From Gordonia jacobaea (GTDB taxonomy: Bacteria; Actinomycetota; Actinomycetes; Mycobacteriales; Mycobacteriaceae): a stretch of DNA of 64,000 bases. The stretch lies in assembly GCF_001186365.1 (NCBI RefSeq), contig NZ_LDTZ01000013.1, forward strand, positions 1 through 64,000, read 5' to 3'. Below the pieces are notes generated by a model, which saw only the letters and a list, made by a program, of their open reading frames with translations, had not been told where the DNA came from and made no database searches. Positions 16,701 through 25,005 of the stretch are shown piece by piece. The position numbers and the translations under genes are program-made. How positions within the stretch are numbered: position 1 is the first letter of the stretch; each line of letters starts with the position of its first letter.

Positions 16701-18551
16701 GGCATGCTGTTGTCGCAGCACATTCGTCTCGTCGCGGCGTTCGATCACCGGCACGTGTTCGTCGATCCGAATCCGGACGCCGCGTCGTCGTATACCGAAC
16801 GCGCACGGCTCTTCTCGTTGCCGCGCTCGTCTTGGGCCGACTACGACACCGCGCTGATCAGTGAGGGTGGCGGCGTCTGGTCGAGGGAGACCAAGTCGAT
16901 CCCGATCAGCGAACAGATGCGCACGGCACTCGGACTCGAGGTGGGCGTCGATGCGTTGTCGCCACCGGAACTGATACACGCGATCCTGCTCGCACCGGTC
17001 GACCTGCTGTGGAACGGCGGCATCGGCACGTACATCAAGTCGTCCTCCGAATCCGACGCGCAGGTGGGGGACAAGGCAAACGACGCGATCCGCGTCGACG
17101 GAGATCAGTTGCGCGCCAAGGTCGTCGGCGAAGGCGGCAACCTCGGCGTGACCGAACGCGGTCGGATCGAGTTCGACCTCGCAGGTGGACGCATCAACAC
17201 CGACGCGATGGACAACTCGGCGGGCGTCGATTGTTCCGACCACGAGGTCAACATCAAGATCCTGCTCGACTCTGCGGTCTCGACCGGGCAACTCGTGGCT
17301 GCCGACCGTGATCCACTGCTCGAGTCGATGACCGACGAGGTCGGCGATCTGGTGCTGGCCGACAACGTGTCACAGAACTCCGAGCTCGGTTTCTGTCGCG
17401 CCTACTCGCTCGATCGCGTCGATGTGCACGCACGCCTGCTCCACGAGATCGCCTCGCACGGAGTCGATTTGACTCTGGAGGCATTGCCGACACCGCAGCA
17501 GTTGATCAAACGCCTGCATTCGGACGTACACCGCGGGCTCACCTCGCCGGAACTCGCGACGCTGATGTCGCACGTGAAGCTGATCGCCAAGGACGACCTC
17601 CTGGGAGGTGACCTGCCCGAGAACGATGTGTTCGAGGGTCTGCTCGCCGAGTACTTCCCGCTTCCGCTGCGCGAACGATTCGCGGACGGGATACGCGCGC
17701 ACCGACTGCATCGCGAGATCGTCACCACCGTCCTCGTCAACGAGGTCGTCGACCGGGCGGGCATCACGCACCTGTTCCGGCTAGGAGAATCGACGGGCTC
17801 GACAACCGAGGAGGCCGTGCGGGCCTACGTGGTGGCCGACAGGGTCTTCGGTCTGTCGGACCTCTTCGCGCGCATCCTGCATGCCGACGCTCCGGTGGAG
17901 GCCATCGACGAGATGATGCTCTACGAGCGGCGGCTGCTGTTCCGGGCGTCGAGATGGCTGCTGGCGTTTCGTCCGCAGCCGCTCGCCATGGCGGCGGAGA
18001 TCACCCGTTACACCGAGCAGGTGGCTGAGCTCACCGCACTGATCGACAGTTGGTTCGGTGCGCAGTCGGCCGCCGACGTCGAGCGGCGCGTCGAGCACTA
18101 CCGCGCGCTCGGTGTGGAGACCGACCTCGCCCACGACGTCGCGATCAGCCTCCACCGGTTCTGCCTGCTCGACATCGTCGACGCCGCGGAGATCGCCGAC
18201 CGCGATCCCGTCGAGGTCGGCGAACTGTACTTCGCGATCATGGAGCACTTCGGACTCGAGGAACTGCTCACCGCGGTCTCCACCCTCGAATACGGTGACC
18301 GCTGGCATGCGTTGGCGCGCTTGGCTCTTCGCGACGACATGCACGGCGCGCTGCGCGCCCTCACGCTGACGATCCTGCAGAGCAGCGAACCCGACGAGAG
18401 CGCGGCGGAGAAGATCTCCGAGTGGGAGTCGTCGCATTCGTCGCGGCTGTCGCGGGTCCGCACGATGCTCGCCGACATCGAGCAGGGTCCCGAACTCGAC
18501 CTCGCGACGCTGTCGGTTGCCGCGCGGCAGTTGCGCAGCCTCATCAGGTGA
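13734..18551 (+). CDS. gdh: NAD-specific glutamate dehydrogenase, large (180-kDa) type
   Basis: A 1605-residue protein, matching the giant actinobacterial GDH (Rv2476c about 1620). The start may be GTG 13734 or 13740, or TTG 13749, which has GAAGG at good distance. The N-terminal half holds regulatory ACT-like segments. The catalytic part begins near residue 770: VEGVHLRFGAVARGGLRWS, RTEILGLVKAQAVKNAVIV and VGAKGGFVVKRPP (substrate-binding Lys residues), then TVAGIGDMSGDVFGNGML (nucleotide fold) and AKVVGEGGNLGVTERGR. It converts glutamate to 2-oxoglutarate and ammonia with NAD+, in the cytosol. In mycobacteria it is held by GarA and controls nitrogen catabolism. Confidence 0.95.
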   Translation: MKVSALSQESALLPAAVSCYLNASNPPGDAHHPTTGSGGGLTDATDLDAIDDADLNRVRRHVGLASTRSAGQCLVDVSSGPSGTEIVVVNDDMPLLVEAVLTVVEAHGLTVSRIDHPVMAVARDEAGTLSDIGAGPDRTTESWIYVVAMSAKGEVDTEALRTELVDVIARVADVDRDAVDMRGRLSTCGADCAVAPTTAESGIAAVDRYEYSRLLDWFAGNHFVPLGYRRVGVDGAVSDGRGLWRGDSLLDLTGARDFGVLTQRPLLPRVSRVYLETGVQRSNYPILIQIPEFDAAGTHVGEHRFLGTFTSSGLHQTILDVPVLRGKVHEVIRRAGVDEDSFAGQSMIELLQNYPLVEMFASSDAELSRRIAEMLDAVATRTLRAFVRVNPQGSTATALIYLPRDRYNTQNRLALQNVVSEQLQGTALEYSARVSEMPLAQLQVMVRVDESDAARRGSFDIGTPEQSAIQHELARAIRTWDERFREAAGGLDASSARLPIGGVDAVLRLLPALPDDYKDQREPSDAVADLIRVADLDVGGIAVTLGQTATEPGAPWKFTLYLCGVAATLTDVLPVLHSLGLDVVDEHPYRLVRPDGQVCHVYEFSVALADGMSLDLDSADDLDDRFTDAFVQIWRQRAEVDAYNELIIRCGLEWRSAAMLRAYGRYLRQCGFSYSNTLVAHTLGEYRDVTRGLVALFEASFDPDHADEQRRDRAAAALSDDIGKVLGLEADRIVSAFSAVIGATSRTNFYVRDDDGDRPVMSFKLRPREIPQTPEPRPLHEIFVYSPRVEGVHLRFGAVARGGLRWSDRREDFRTEILGLVKAQAVKNAVIVPVGAKGGFVVKRPPAPTGDTAADRDATRAEGIARYRDFISGLLDVTDNLDRHTGAVIPAKSVVRRDGDDTYLVVAADKGTATFSDIANDVAAQYDFWLGDAFASGGSAGYDHKAMGITARGAWESVKRHFREMGVDTQSQDFTVAGIGDMSGDVFGNGMLLSQHIRLVAAFDHRHVFVDPNPDAASSYTERARLFSLPRSSWADYDTALISEGGGVWSRETKSIPISEQMRTALGLEVGVDALSPPELIHAILLAPVDLLWNGGIGTYIKSSSESDAQVGDKANDAIRVDGDQLRAKVVGEGGNLGVTERGRIEFDLAGGRINTDAMDNSAGVDCSDHEVNIKILLDSAVSTGQLVAADRDPLLESMTDEVGDLVLADNVSQNSELGFCRAYSLDRVDVHARLLHEIASHGVDLTLEALPTPQQLIKRLHSDVHRGLTSPELATLMSHVKLIAKDDLLGGDLPENDVFEGLLAEYFPLPLRERFADGIRAHRLHREIVTTVLVNEVVDRAGITHLFRLGESTGSTTEEAVRAYVVADRVFGLSDLFARILHADAPVEAIDEMMLYERRLLFRASRWLLAFRPQPLAMAAEITRYTEQVAELTALIDSWFGAQSAADVERRVEHYRALGVETDLAHDVAISLHRFCLLDIVDAAEIADRDPVEVGELYFAIMEHFGLEELLTAVSTLEYGDRWHALARLALRDDMHGALRALTLTILQSSEPDESAAEKISEWESSHSSRLSRVRTMLADIEQGPELDLATLSVAARQLRSLIR

Positions 18552-18617
18552 CGAACCTCTTCAGTTGACGACCATCGGCCCTCTTCACGGGGAGGTGTCG
18601 CGAACGAAAGGACAGTC

Positions 18618-19079
18618 GTGCTCTACGAGGACGAGGGAGTCAGGACCGACGCCGGTTACGTGGTCAAGGTTCCCGTCCGCTGGTCGGACATGGATGTGTT
18701 CGCGCACATCAACCACGCGCGCATGGTGACACTCATCGAAGAGGCTCGGATTCCCTGGCTCTTCTACGACGGGCGACCCACCGCAGACCTGCGTCGGGGT
18801 TGTGTCGTCGCGGACCTGCACGTCAAATACCGCCAACAGGTTCGGCACGACGAGGGGCCGATCGTCGTGACCATGTTCGTGGAGAAGGTACGTGCCGTCG
18901 ACTTCGTCGTCGGATACGAGGTGCGTCCAGACGCCGCGTCGCCCACCGACAAACCCGCTGTCACCGCGACCACCCAACTCGTCGCCTTCGACGTCGACGC
19001 TCAGCGGCTGCGACGACTCACCCCGGACGAGCGCGAGTACCTGGAGAGTTTTCGCCGCACGTCGGGCACCGGCGCGTGA
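18618..19079 (+). CDS. Hot-dog acyl-CoA thioesterase
   Basis: A 153-residue protein from GTG with GAAAGGACA upstream. 4-hydroxybenzoyl-CoA-thioesterase type: VRWSDMDVFAHINHARMVTL with the Asp and His of the active-site region, followed by the long hot-dog helix EEARIPWLFYD and the sheet VVADLHVKYRQQVRHDEGPI. It hydrolyses acyl-CoA thioesters; the substrate is unknown. The orthologue Rv2475c has the same place after gdh. It overlaps the next gene as GTGA. Confidence 0.88.
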   Translation: MLYEDEGVRTDAGYVVKVPVRWSDMDVFAHINHARMVTLIEEARIPWLFYDGRPTADLRRGCVVADLHVKYRQQVRHDEGPIVVTMFVEKVRAVDFVVGYEVRPDAASPTDKPAVTATTQLVAFDVDAQRLRRLTPDEREYLESFRRTSGTGA

Positions 19080-19777
19080 CGGAGCTGCCCGAGCGGTTCG
19101 TCGTCGCGGGAAGTCCCGACGACCGCGGGGACGCATTGGCCTTCCTGTCGCGCGCCATACGCCTCGACGAGGCCGCGGTGATCAGAGTGGTGCAACGGTC
19201 CGATGGGCTACTCGCGCTGTGGGCCCATACCGGTTTCGACGTACTGGTCACGAGGTCGATCTTCGGCAGCGTGGCACCGTCGGACATCGTCGTCGACGCC
19301 GACACACTCCGCAGTCGGCTGAGCGACGGTACGGCGGGTGTGCCGGTCGAGCCGGGAATGTCACTCGACTCCGCGTGGCGTGGTGCGCTGCCGCTGCGCA
19401 GCGGCTACCGGCACCTCGACGATGTCCCCGCGCGGACGGTCGTCGAGTTGACGCGCGAGGGAGCGCGCCTTGCCCGCGAGGAGGGCAGCAACTTCGGGCC
19501 CGCTACCGGCCTCCTCGACCAAGGCGTACTCGACGTCTCGTCCGCCGACGGGGCACTGAACGCCACGGTCTCACTGCGATCGTTGTTCGCGCTCACCGCA
19601 ATGGGTTTCGTGCGCGATGCCGACGGCCACGAGGTGACCGAGACGTCGCCGATCGACGCCATAGGCGCCACCGAGCCTGTACGCGTGCGTATTTCGGCAG
19701 CGTGGATTCGGATCGACGCGCGCTACGGTTCGGTGTACCAGCGCAGGCACCGCGACCTCGACGTCACGGTTATCTAG
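19076..19777 (+). CDS. Conserved hypothetical protein (Rv2474c-like)
   Basis: A 233-residue protein from a GTG that overlaps the thioesterase stop as GTGA, so the two are coupled. It has a mixed alpha/beta sequence without membrane helices or known motif. Segments include RFVVAGSPDDRGDALAFLSR, LLALWAHTGFDVLVTRSIFG and the C-terminal RISAAWIRIDARYGSVYQRR. Its position between the thioesterase and the glucosidase is kept from M. tuberculosis, which supports a real but uncharacterised function. Confidence 0.8.
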   Translation: MTELPERFVVAGSPDDRGDALAFLSRAIRLDEAAVIRVVQRSDGLLALWAHTGFDVLVTRSIFGSVAPSDIVVDADTLRSRLSDGTAGVPVEPGMSLDSAWRGALPLRSGYRHLDDVPARTVVELTREGARLAREEGSNFGPATGLLDQGVLDVSSADGALNATVSLRSLFALTAMGFVRDADGHEVTETSPIDAIGATEPVRVRISAAWIRIDARYGSVYQRRHRDLDVTVI

Positions 19778-19783
19778 CGGCCC

Positions 19784-21781
19784 TCAGACGAGCCATGCGG
19801 CGGCGTTGGGTGCCAACATGCCGTCGACGAGTGGTGCGCTCGTCAGGATCAGGTCTCCCGGGGGTAGCCCGACCGGTTCGCTCGTCGTGTTCAGCGCGCA
19901 CACCAGGTGTCCCTCGGAGCGTCGGAATGCCAGGCATCCCGTGGGTGCGCCGTACCATTCGATGCCATCGCCTGCGAATTCGTCACGCTCATAACGCAAT
20001 TCGATGGCCGTGCGGTACAGCGACAGCGTCGAGTTCATGTCTTCGAGCTCGGCCTCGACGGTGTACTCCGCCCACGATTCCGGAATCGGAAGCCACGTTT
20101 GCGGGTTCGTCGAGAAACCGAACGGCGGCTCGGAGCCTTCCCACGGCAGGGGTACCCGGGATGCGTCCCGCCCGCGTTCGGTGTGCCCGGAGCGTTCCCA
20201 CACCGGATCCTGCAGAGCGTCGTCGGGAAGGTCGGCATTGGGGACGCCGAGTTCTGCGCCGTTGTAGATGAATATCGAACCGGGGAGCGCGAACTCGACG
20301 AGCGCCATCGCCCGCGCCCGTGCAGTCCCCAGCTCGACGTCGACGTGGGGCGTCTGCTCGGCTCGTTCTGTCTCGACGTCTTCTGTCCCGCTGTCTTGAG
20401 TCTCGGTGTCCGGAGTCTCGGCGTCGAGTGTCTCGCCGGCCGAAGTCTCGGCGTCGGGAGTCTCGTCGTCGAGTGTCTCGCCGGCCGAAGTCTCGGTGTC
20501 TTGAGCCTCGGTGTCGGGAGTCTCGCTATCGGGGGTGTCGCTGTCGACGGTGTCGGTGTCGGGAGTCTCGCTGTCGGACGTCACGACGGCGGAACCGTAG
20601 CGCGTCACTTCGCGGTCGACGTCGTGATTCGACAACGTCCAGGTGGGTGTTCCGCCAACGCTCTGCACCGCGTCGAGCGAGTTCTCGATGGCGTCGCGGA
20701 TGGAGTCGGCGTCGAACGGCGCTTTGGCGAGTCTGAAGTTGAAACCCAGATGCAGTTCGTCCGGGCGCAGGTACTCCGCGAATCGCTCGTTGTCGTCGAC
20801 CCAGATCTCACCGACGTTCGCGGCGCCGGGGTAGTCGTCGATGACAGCGCGGATCTTTCGGTGGATGTCGTGCACCGCGTAGTTGTTGAACCTGGGGTCG
20901 TCGTCGCGGTTGACCAGGAGTCCTGCGGCCTCGACGTCCATGTCGGGAAGGTCGGCGGGTTTGGCCATACCGTGTGCGACGTCGATGCGGAAGCCGTCGA
21001 CGCCGCGGTCGAGCCAGAAGCGCAACGTCTGCTCGAGGTCGTCGAACACCTCGGGGTTCTCCCAGTTCAGATCCGGTTGTTCGCGCGCGAAGATGTGCAG
21101 GTACCACTGGCCGGGTGTGCCGTCGGCTTCGGTGACGCGGTCCCACGCGGGGCCGCCGAAGATGCTGACCCAGTTGTTCGGCGGTTCGTCGCCGTTCTCT
21201 CCTCGCCCGTCACGGAAGATGTACCGCGCACGTTCGGGACTGCCCGGGCCGGCCGCCAGCGCGTCGATGAACCATTGGTGCTGGTCGCTGGTGTGGTTGG
21301 GGACGAGATCCATCGTCACTCGGATCTCGCGGTCGTGCGCCTCGGCGATCAGCTCGTCGAAGGTCGCGAGATCACCGAAGAGCGGATCGATGTCGCGTGG
21401 ATCCGAGACGTCGTACCCGTGATCTGCCATGGGGGAGCGCATGATCGGGCTCAACCACAACGCGTCGACGCCGAGGAGTTCGAGGTAGCCGAGCTTGTCG
21501 ATGACGCCTGCGAGGTCGCCGATGCCGTCGCCGTCGAGGTCGGAGAACGACCGGGGATAGATCTGATAGAAGATCGCCGAACGCCACCAGGTGTCGTCGG
21601 CTGGGTCGAGCTGGGTTGCAACTGCGGCGAACCCGTCTGCTTCGTCGACCCCTTCTGCTTCGATAACGCCGTCTGCTTCGATGACCCCGTCTGCCTCATG
21701 GACGCCGTCCGCCTCGGTGGCGTGCTGGTCGTCGACGCCCGACGCGTCGTCGTTGAGGTCGTCCGGTGTCTCGTCGCTCAC
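19784..21781 (-). CDS. aglA: GH13 alpha-glucosidase with acidic repeat insertions
   Basis: A 665-residue protein, GTG start. The catalytic barrel is clear: AIFYQIYPRSFSDLDGDGIG, VTMDLVPNHTSDQH, DGFRIDVAHGM (nucleophile Asp near 266), VGEIWVDD (acid/base Glu near 325) and LSNHDVDREVTRYG (Asp near 385). It cleaves alpha-1,4/1,6 glucosides from maltose-like or trehalose-like sugars. It is about 120 residues longer than M. tuberculosis AglA. Part is an N-terminal EADGV repeat (about residues 20-50), and most is an 80-residue Asp/Glu/Thr/Pro stretch built from variations on SETPDTE (about 401-480; 20345-20580), placed just after the third catalytic Asp. No signal peptide. Confidence 0.88.
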   Translation of the reverse strand: MSDETPDDLNDDASGVDDQHATEADGVHEADGVIEADGVIEAEGVDEADGFAAVATQLDPADDTWWRSAIFYQIYPRSFSDLDGDGIGDLAGVIDKLGYLELLGVDALWLSPIMRSPMADHGYDVSDPRDIDPLFGDLATFDELIAEAHDREIRVTMDLVPNHTSDQHQWFIDALAAGPGSPERARYIFRDGRGENGDEPPNNWVSIFGGPAWDRVTEADGTPGQWYLHIFAREQPDLNWENPEVFDDLEQTLRFWLDRGVDGFRIDVAHGMAKPADLPDMDVEAAGLLVNRDDDPRFNNYAVHDIHRKIRAVIDDYPGAANVGEIWVDDNERFAEYLRPDELHLGFNFRLAKAPFDADSIRDAIENSLDAVQSVGGTPTWTLSNHDVDREVTRYGSAVVTSDSETPDTDTVDSDTPDSETPDTEAQDTETSAGETLDDETPDAETSAGETLDAETPDTETQDSGTEDVETERAEQTPHVDVELGTARARAMALVEFALPGSIFIYNGAELGVPNADLPDDALQDPVWERSGHTERGRDASRVPLPWEGSEPPFGFSTNPQTWLPIPESWAEYTVEAELEDMNSTLSLYRTAIELRYERDEFAGDGIEWYGAPTGCLAFRRSEGHLVCALNTTSEPVGLPPGDLILTSAPLVDGMLAPNAAAWLV

Positions 21782-21872
21782 CGCGACAATTCTGCCCTAC
21801 CTGTGTTTTCCGGTAGAAGACCAGGTGGCATCGGCGCGTCGTGTCCGATCTGTCGGATTGGTGCCGGGCAGA

Positions 21873-22313
21873 TCAGAAGGGTGAATTGACCATCGACTGG
21901 GCGGCCATCTCCATGTAGTCGACGAGCGCCTGGCGGTGTGGTGGGTCGAGGGTGTCGTCGTCGATCGACGCGATCGCGGTGTGCATGCAGCGCAGCCAGG
22001 CGTCGCGCTCGATCGGACCGATGGTGAACGGCTGATGGCGCATGCGCAGGCGGGGGTGGCCCCGTTCTTCGGAGTAGGTTCGCGGGCCTCCCCAGTACTG
22101 CTCGAGGAACATGCGGAGTCGACGCTCGGCCGGCCCGAGGTCTTCCTCGGGGTACATCGGCCGAAGGATCTCGTCGGCGGCGACCTCTCGATAGAAGACG
22201 CTGGTCAGCTTCTCGAAGGTCTCATGGCCACCGACCTCGTCGTAGAACGAACGATGAACCTGGGTGTTCGCCGGCTGGCCGCCGGCAGGGATGTTGCCGC
22301 TCACCCGACCCAT
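21873..22313 (-). CDS. glbO: Truncated haemoglobin O (group II)
   Basis: A 146-residue protein from an ATG at 22313. Group II features: [20 protein letters not shown] with Tyr B10, MYPEEDL with Tyr CD1, [21 protein letters not shown] with the proximal His F8, and ERDAWLRCM with Trp G8. It binds oxygen and is thought to help respiration or detoxify reactive oxygen and nitrogen species. Adjacent to aglA as in M. tuberculosis (Rv2470/Rv2471). It has a 15-residue N-terminal extension before the globin fold. Confidence 0.93.
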   Translation of the reverse strand: MGRVSGNIPAGGQPANTQVHRSFYDEVGGHETFEKLTSVFYREVAADEILRPMYPEEDLGPAERRLRMFLEQYWGGPRTYSEERGHPRLRMRHQPFTIGPIERDAWLRCMHTAIASIDDDTLDPPHRQALVDYMEMAAQSMVNSPF

Positions 22314-22517
22314 TGTCCCCACCGTGCGCTGTGGTCTCAACATTGCTGTGAGAAGGCGGCTACGACAGCACTCTGCACGCGTCTACGACAGACCGTAGGG
22401 GTCGGTGCCCGAACGGCTGTGGTGTGGGCTAAATTGATCACACGACCTGTGCGGCGTGAGCGTGCATCGCGCGCTCACCGGCCGTGCGCAAGAGGGTTTA
22501 TCGATCGGAAGGGTCTC

Positions 22518-22766
22518 ATGGACAACTGGATCGCCTACATCGGAGTGCCGGTCACGGTCCTGGTGGTTATCTTCGCCCTGGCGTGCGTGGTCTCGATGGC
22601 ATTCTCGAGTGGCGTCAAGTATCCCGAGCAGCAGGAATACACGCTCGACCAGAAGTGGGACCGCGGACCGCTGCTCTTCTCCGCAACGGAGATCGAATCT
22701 ATTGCGTTGCCGCGTCACGCGGAACCGAACGATGTGGATGGAGGCTCGGCCAGTGCCAAGTGGTGA
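22518..22766 (+). CDS. Single-pass membrane protein, probable respiratory supercomplex accessory subunit
   Basis: An 82-residue protein with GGAAGGG before the ATG. One N-terminal membrane helix (AYIGVPVTVLVVIFALACVV), then a short hydrophilic tail with QEYTLDQKWDRGPLLFSATE. It overlaps the next gene by 14 bp. From memory, the two small genes between glbO and pepN in M. smegmatis encode accessory subunits of the cytochrome bcc-aa3 supercomplex; position, size and the single helix fit that. I cannot verify it by alignment here. Confidence 0.65.
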   Translation: MDNWIAYIGVPVTVLVVIFALACVVSMAFSSGVKYPEQQEYTLDQKWDRGPLLFSATEIESIALPRHAEPNDVDGGSASAKW

Positions 22767-23253
22767 GATTTCGCAGACGACAAGCTCCGAAGGAACGTCA
22801 GAGGTCATCGCGGCCCCCGCGCTGCCCGTCGGCACGGTCATCACCAACAGCGGGCGCGTTTCGTCCACCCGCTTTCCCGGTCAGACCGCGACGACCCCTC
22901 CGTTCTCGCGCGACGAACTGATCGCACTCGACGACGCGATCCACGCCGCAACCGAGAAGGCGCTTGTGCGCTTCTCCGTGTACATCGGAGAGCTCGGAAC
23001 CGACCCGGTGGCCGATGCGCGCAACGTGCTGCTCAAGGCAGCCCCCGAGCCCGCGTACGGCGCGCTGCTCGCGGTCTCGCCCAACACGCACGACGTCGTG
23101 GTGGTGTCGGGCAGTGAGGTCGCCGACCGCGTCAACGATCGCGTCGCCGACCTGGGCGTGACCGCCGCGATCGGCAGCTTCCGGCAGAACGAGCTCATCG
23201 ACGGACTCATCTCCGCGCTGCACGTGATGGCGACCGCAGCAGCACCCATCTGA
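22753..23253 (+). CDS. Conserved soluble protein (Rv2468c-like), coupled to the membrane subunit
   Basis: A 166-residue protein. GTG at 22753 is chosen because GGAGG lies 8 bp upstream and the length then matches Rv2468c (about 167). The first 45 residues are unstructured; the body is alpha/beta: FSRDELIALDDAIHAATEKA, RFSVYIGELGTDPVADARNV, then a strand-rich SPNTHDVVVVSGSEVADRVN. No membrane helix. The overlap with the upstream membrane protein suggests the two products work together, possibly at the respiratory supercomplex. Specific function unknown. Confidence 0.75.
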   Translation: MPSGEISQTTSSEGTSEVIAAPALPVGTVITNSGRVSSTRFPGQTATTPPFSRDELIALDDAIHAATEKALVRFSVYIGELGTDPVADARNVLLKAAPEPAYGALLAVSPNTHDVVVVSGSEVADRVNDRVADLGVTAAIGSFRQNELIDGLISALHVMATAAAPI

Positions 23254-23311
23254 GCTGCAGCACCGAAGAACTTCAGCGGCCCGAAGAACTTCAGCCGCAC
23301 CGAATAACCAA

Positions 23312-23347
23312 CGAGAATGGCCCGGGAGCAATCCCGGGCCATTCTCG
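23312..23347. terminator. 16-bp perfect hairpin with GCAA tetraloop
   Basis: 23312-23327 pairs with 23332-23347 without mismatch around a GNRA loop (GCAA). It lies between convergent genes (stops at 23253 and 23367) and is a strong bidirectional terminator. Just upstream CCGAAGAACTTCAGC is repeated in tandem. Confidence 0.9.
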
Positions 23348-23366
23348 TATGTTGTTGCTGCGGTTC

Positions 23367-24833
23367 CTACTGTGCGACCAGATCTCTGGTGGCCGGTGCC
23401 TTCTCCGTGGAGACCTTCTCAGCCGGTACGGCGGTGGTCGCGTCCTCATTCGTCGCATCGGGTCGCGTGGGGGAGCTTCCCAGATGGTCGTCGACCATGT
23501 CGTTCTCGTCGAACGGATCGCGGCCGGACAGCACGTCGTCGACCCGATTCTTGTCGATGGTCCCTGTCCACGATCCGACGAGAATTGTCGCGACCGCGTT
23601 GCCCGAGAAGTTGGTGACCGCGCGAGCCTCGGACATGAAGCGGTCGATGCCCACGATCAGTCCGACTCCGTCCAGCATGGCCGGTTGGTGGGCCTGCAGG
23701 CCGCCGGCGAGAGTTGCCAGTCCGGCACCGCTGACGCCTGCGGCACCCTTCGAGGCGATGATCATGAAGACCAGCAGGCTGATCTGTGCTCCGATCGAGA
23801 GCGGTGCACCCATGGCATCTGCGATGAAGATCGACGCCATCGTCAGGTAGATGGCTGTTCCGTCGAGATTGAAGGAGTAGCCGGTCGGAACCACGACACC
23901 GACGGTGGACTTGTCGACACCGAGGTGCTCCATCTTGGCGATCAGTCGAGGCAGCGCCGATTCGGAGGACGAGGTGGCAAAGATCAACAGATACTCGCGG
24001 GCAAGGTAGCGGACGAGTCGGAAGATCGAGACGCCTGCGACCGACCGCAGGATCACTCCGAGGACGCCGAAGACGAACACGACGCATGTCACGTAGAACG
24101 CGATCATCAGGATCATCAGCTGTCCGACCGCGGCCCAGCCGGTCTGGCCCACAACGTTGGCGATCGCGCCGAATGCACCGATCGGGGCGAGCCACAGGAT
24201 CATGCTGAGGATCTTGAACACGAGCTTCTGGATGTAGGCGACAGCCGCGAGGATCGGTTCACCGCTGGGCCCCATGGCCTGCAGTGCGAAGCCGACGAGA
24301 AGCGCGACGAACAGTGCCTGCAAGACGTTGCCCGAGGTGAGCGCCGACAGGAGTGACTCCGGGATGATCCCCTGGATGAATGCCATGAGTCCGCCGGATT
24401 CGTGGGCCTTGTCGGCCAATGCCGAACCCTTGTCCGCGGTCGCCGTGATGTTGAGGCCGTCGCCGGGCTTGATCAGGTTTCCGACGACGAGCCCGATCGC
24501 GAGTGCGATGGTCGACATCACCAGGAAGTAGACGAAGGCGAGTCCGCCGACCTTGCCGACCGTCGCGGCCTTTCTGACCGAGCCGATGCCGAGCACGATG
24601 GTGCAGAAGATGACCGGCGCGATCATCATCTTGATGAGGCTGACGAACATGGTGCCGAGTACCCCGAGGTCTTTGCCGACACCGGGAGCGATGATGCCTA
24701 CCGCCACGCCTCCGACGACAGCGACGATGACCGCCACGTACAGCCAATGCGTCTTGTCGCGCTTCTTGGGGGGCGTTGCCGGCATCTCGTCGGTCGCCAC
24801 CGCGCCGTCTGGGTGTCGTCGTCTCAGATTCAT
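23367..24833 (-). CDS. dctA: C4-dicarboxylate:cation symporter DctA
   Basis: A 488-residue inner-membrane protein. The start at 24833 is set by AGGAAGGA just upstream. Transporter signatures of the glutamate/dicarboxylate family: MMIAPVIFCTIVLGI, the re-entrant loop SSSESALPRL, VVPTGYSFNLDGTAIYL (NxDGT site) and NFSGNAVATILVG. It imports succinate, fumarate or malate with protons or sodium. The C-terminal 60 residues are acidic and low complexity. It is divergent from a CitA/DcuS-type kinase, which very likely controls it. In M. tuberculosis dctA sits elsewhere in this same block, between rne and rplU. Confidence 0.92.
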   Translation of the reverse strand: MNLRRRHPDGAVATDEMPATPPKKRDKTHWLYVAVIVAVVGGVAVGIIAPGVGKDLGVLGTMFVSLIKMMIAPVIFCTIVLGIGSVRKAATVGKVGGLAFVYFLVMSTIALAIGLVVGNLIKPGDGLNITATADKGSALADKAHESGGLMAFIQGIIPESLLSALTSGNVLQALFVALLVGFALQAMGPSGEPILAAVAYIQKLVFKILSMILWLAPIGAFGAIANVVGQTGWAAVGQLMILMIAFYVTCVVFVFGVLGVILRSVAGVSIFRLVRYLAREYLLIFATSSSESALPRLIAKMEHLGVDKSTVGVVVPTGYSFNLDGTAIYLTMASIFIADAMGAPLSIGAQISLLVFMIIASKGAAGVSGAGLATLAGGLQAHQPAMLDGVGLIVGIDRFMSEARAVTNFSGNAVATILVGSWTGTIDKNRVDDVLSGRDPFDENDMVDDHLGSSPTRPDATNEDATTAVPAEKVSTEKAPATRDLVAQ

Positions 24834-25005
24834 CGTGCTGTCCTTCCTGTGATGCAGGTCGACGTCTTCGAAGCGCACCCGCTGTGGAAGATTGTTGGGC
24901 AACACCGTGATGTGGGTCACCATTGAGTTCATTTCGTTCAGGCGATCACCGTGGTGAACTCGATGGCGATTGCCGTATGGGCGGTCGCGGAAGGATGGTG
25001 CGGAC
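24834..25005. promoter_or_regulatory. Divergent promoter region dctA / sensor kinase
   Basis: 172 bp between the two divergent starts must hold both promoters and the response-regulator site. I see no clear dyad strong enough to name an operator. Confidence 0.5.

Noticed and set aside
15732..17291. Long open frame opposite gdh (519 codons), and similar long frames opposite pepN, valS, clpX, rne and aglA
   Set aside because: High-GC genes produce open antisense frames; composition is Arg/Asp/Val-rich without motifs or start signals.
23262..23302. Tandem CCGAAGAACTTCAGC as an operator
   Set aside because: Two copies only, located downstream of a gene just before a terminator; more likely a local duplication.
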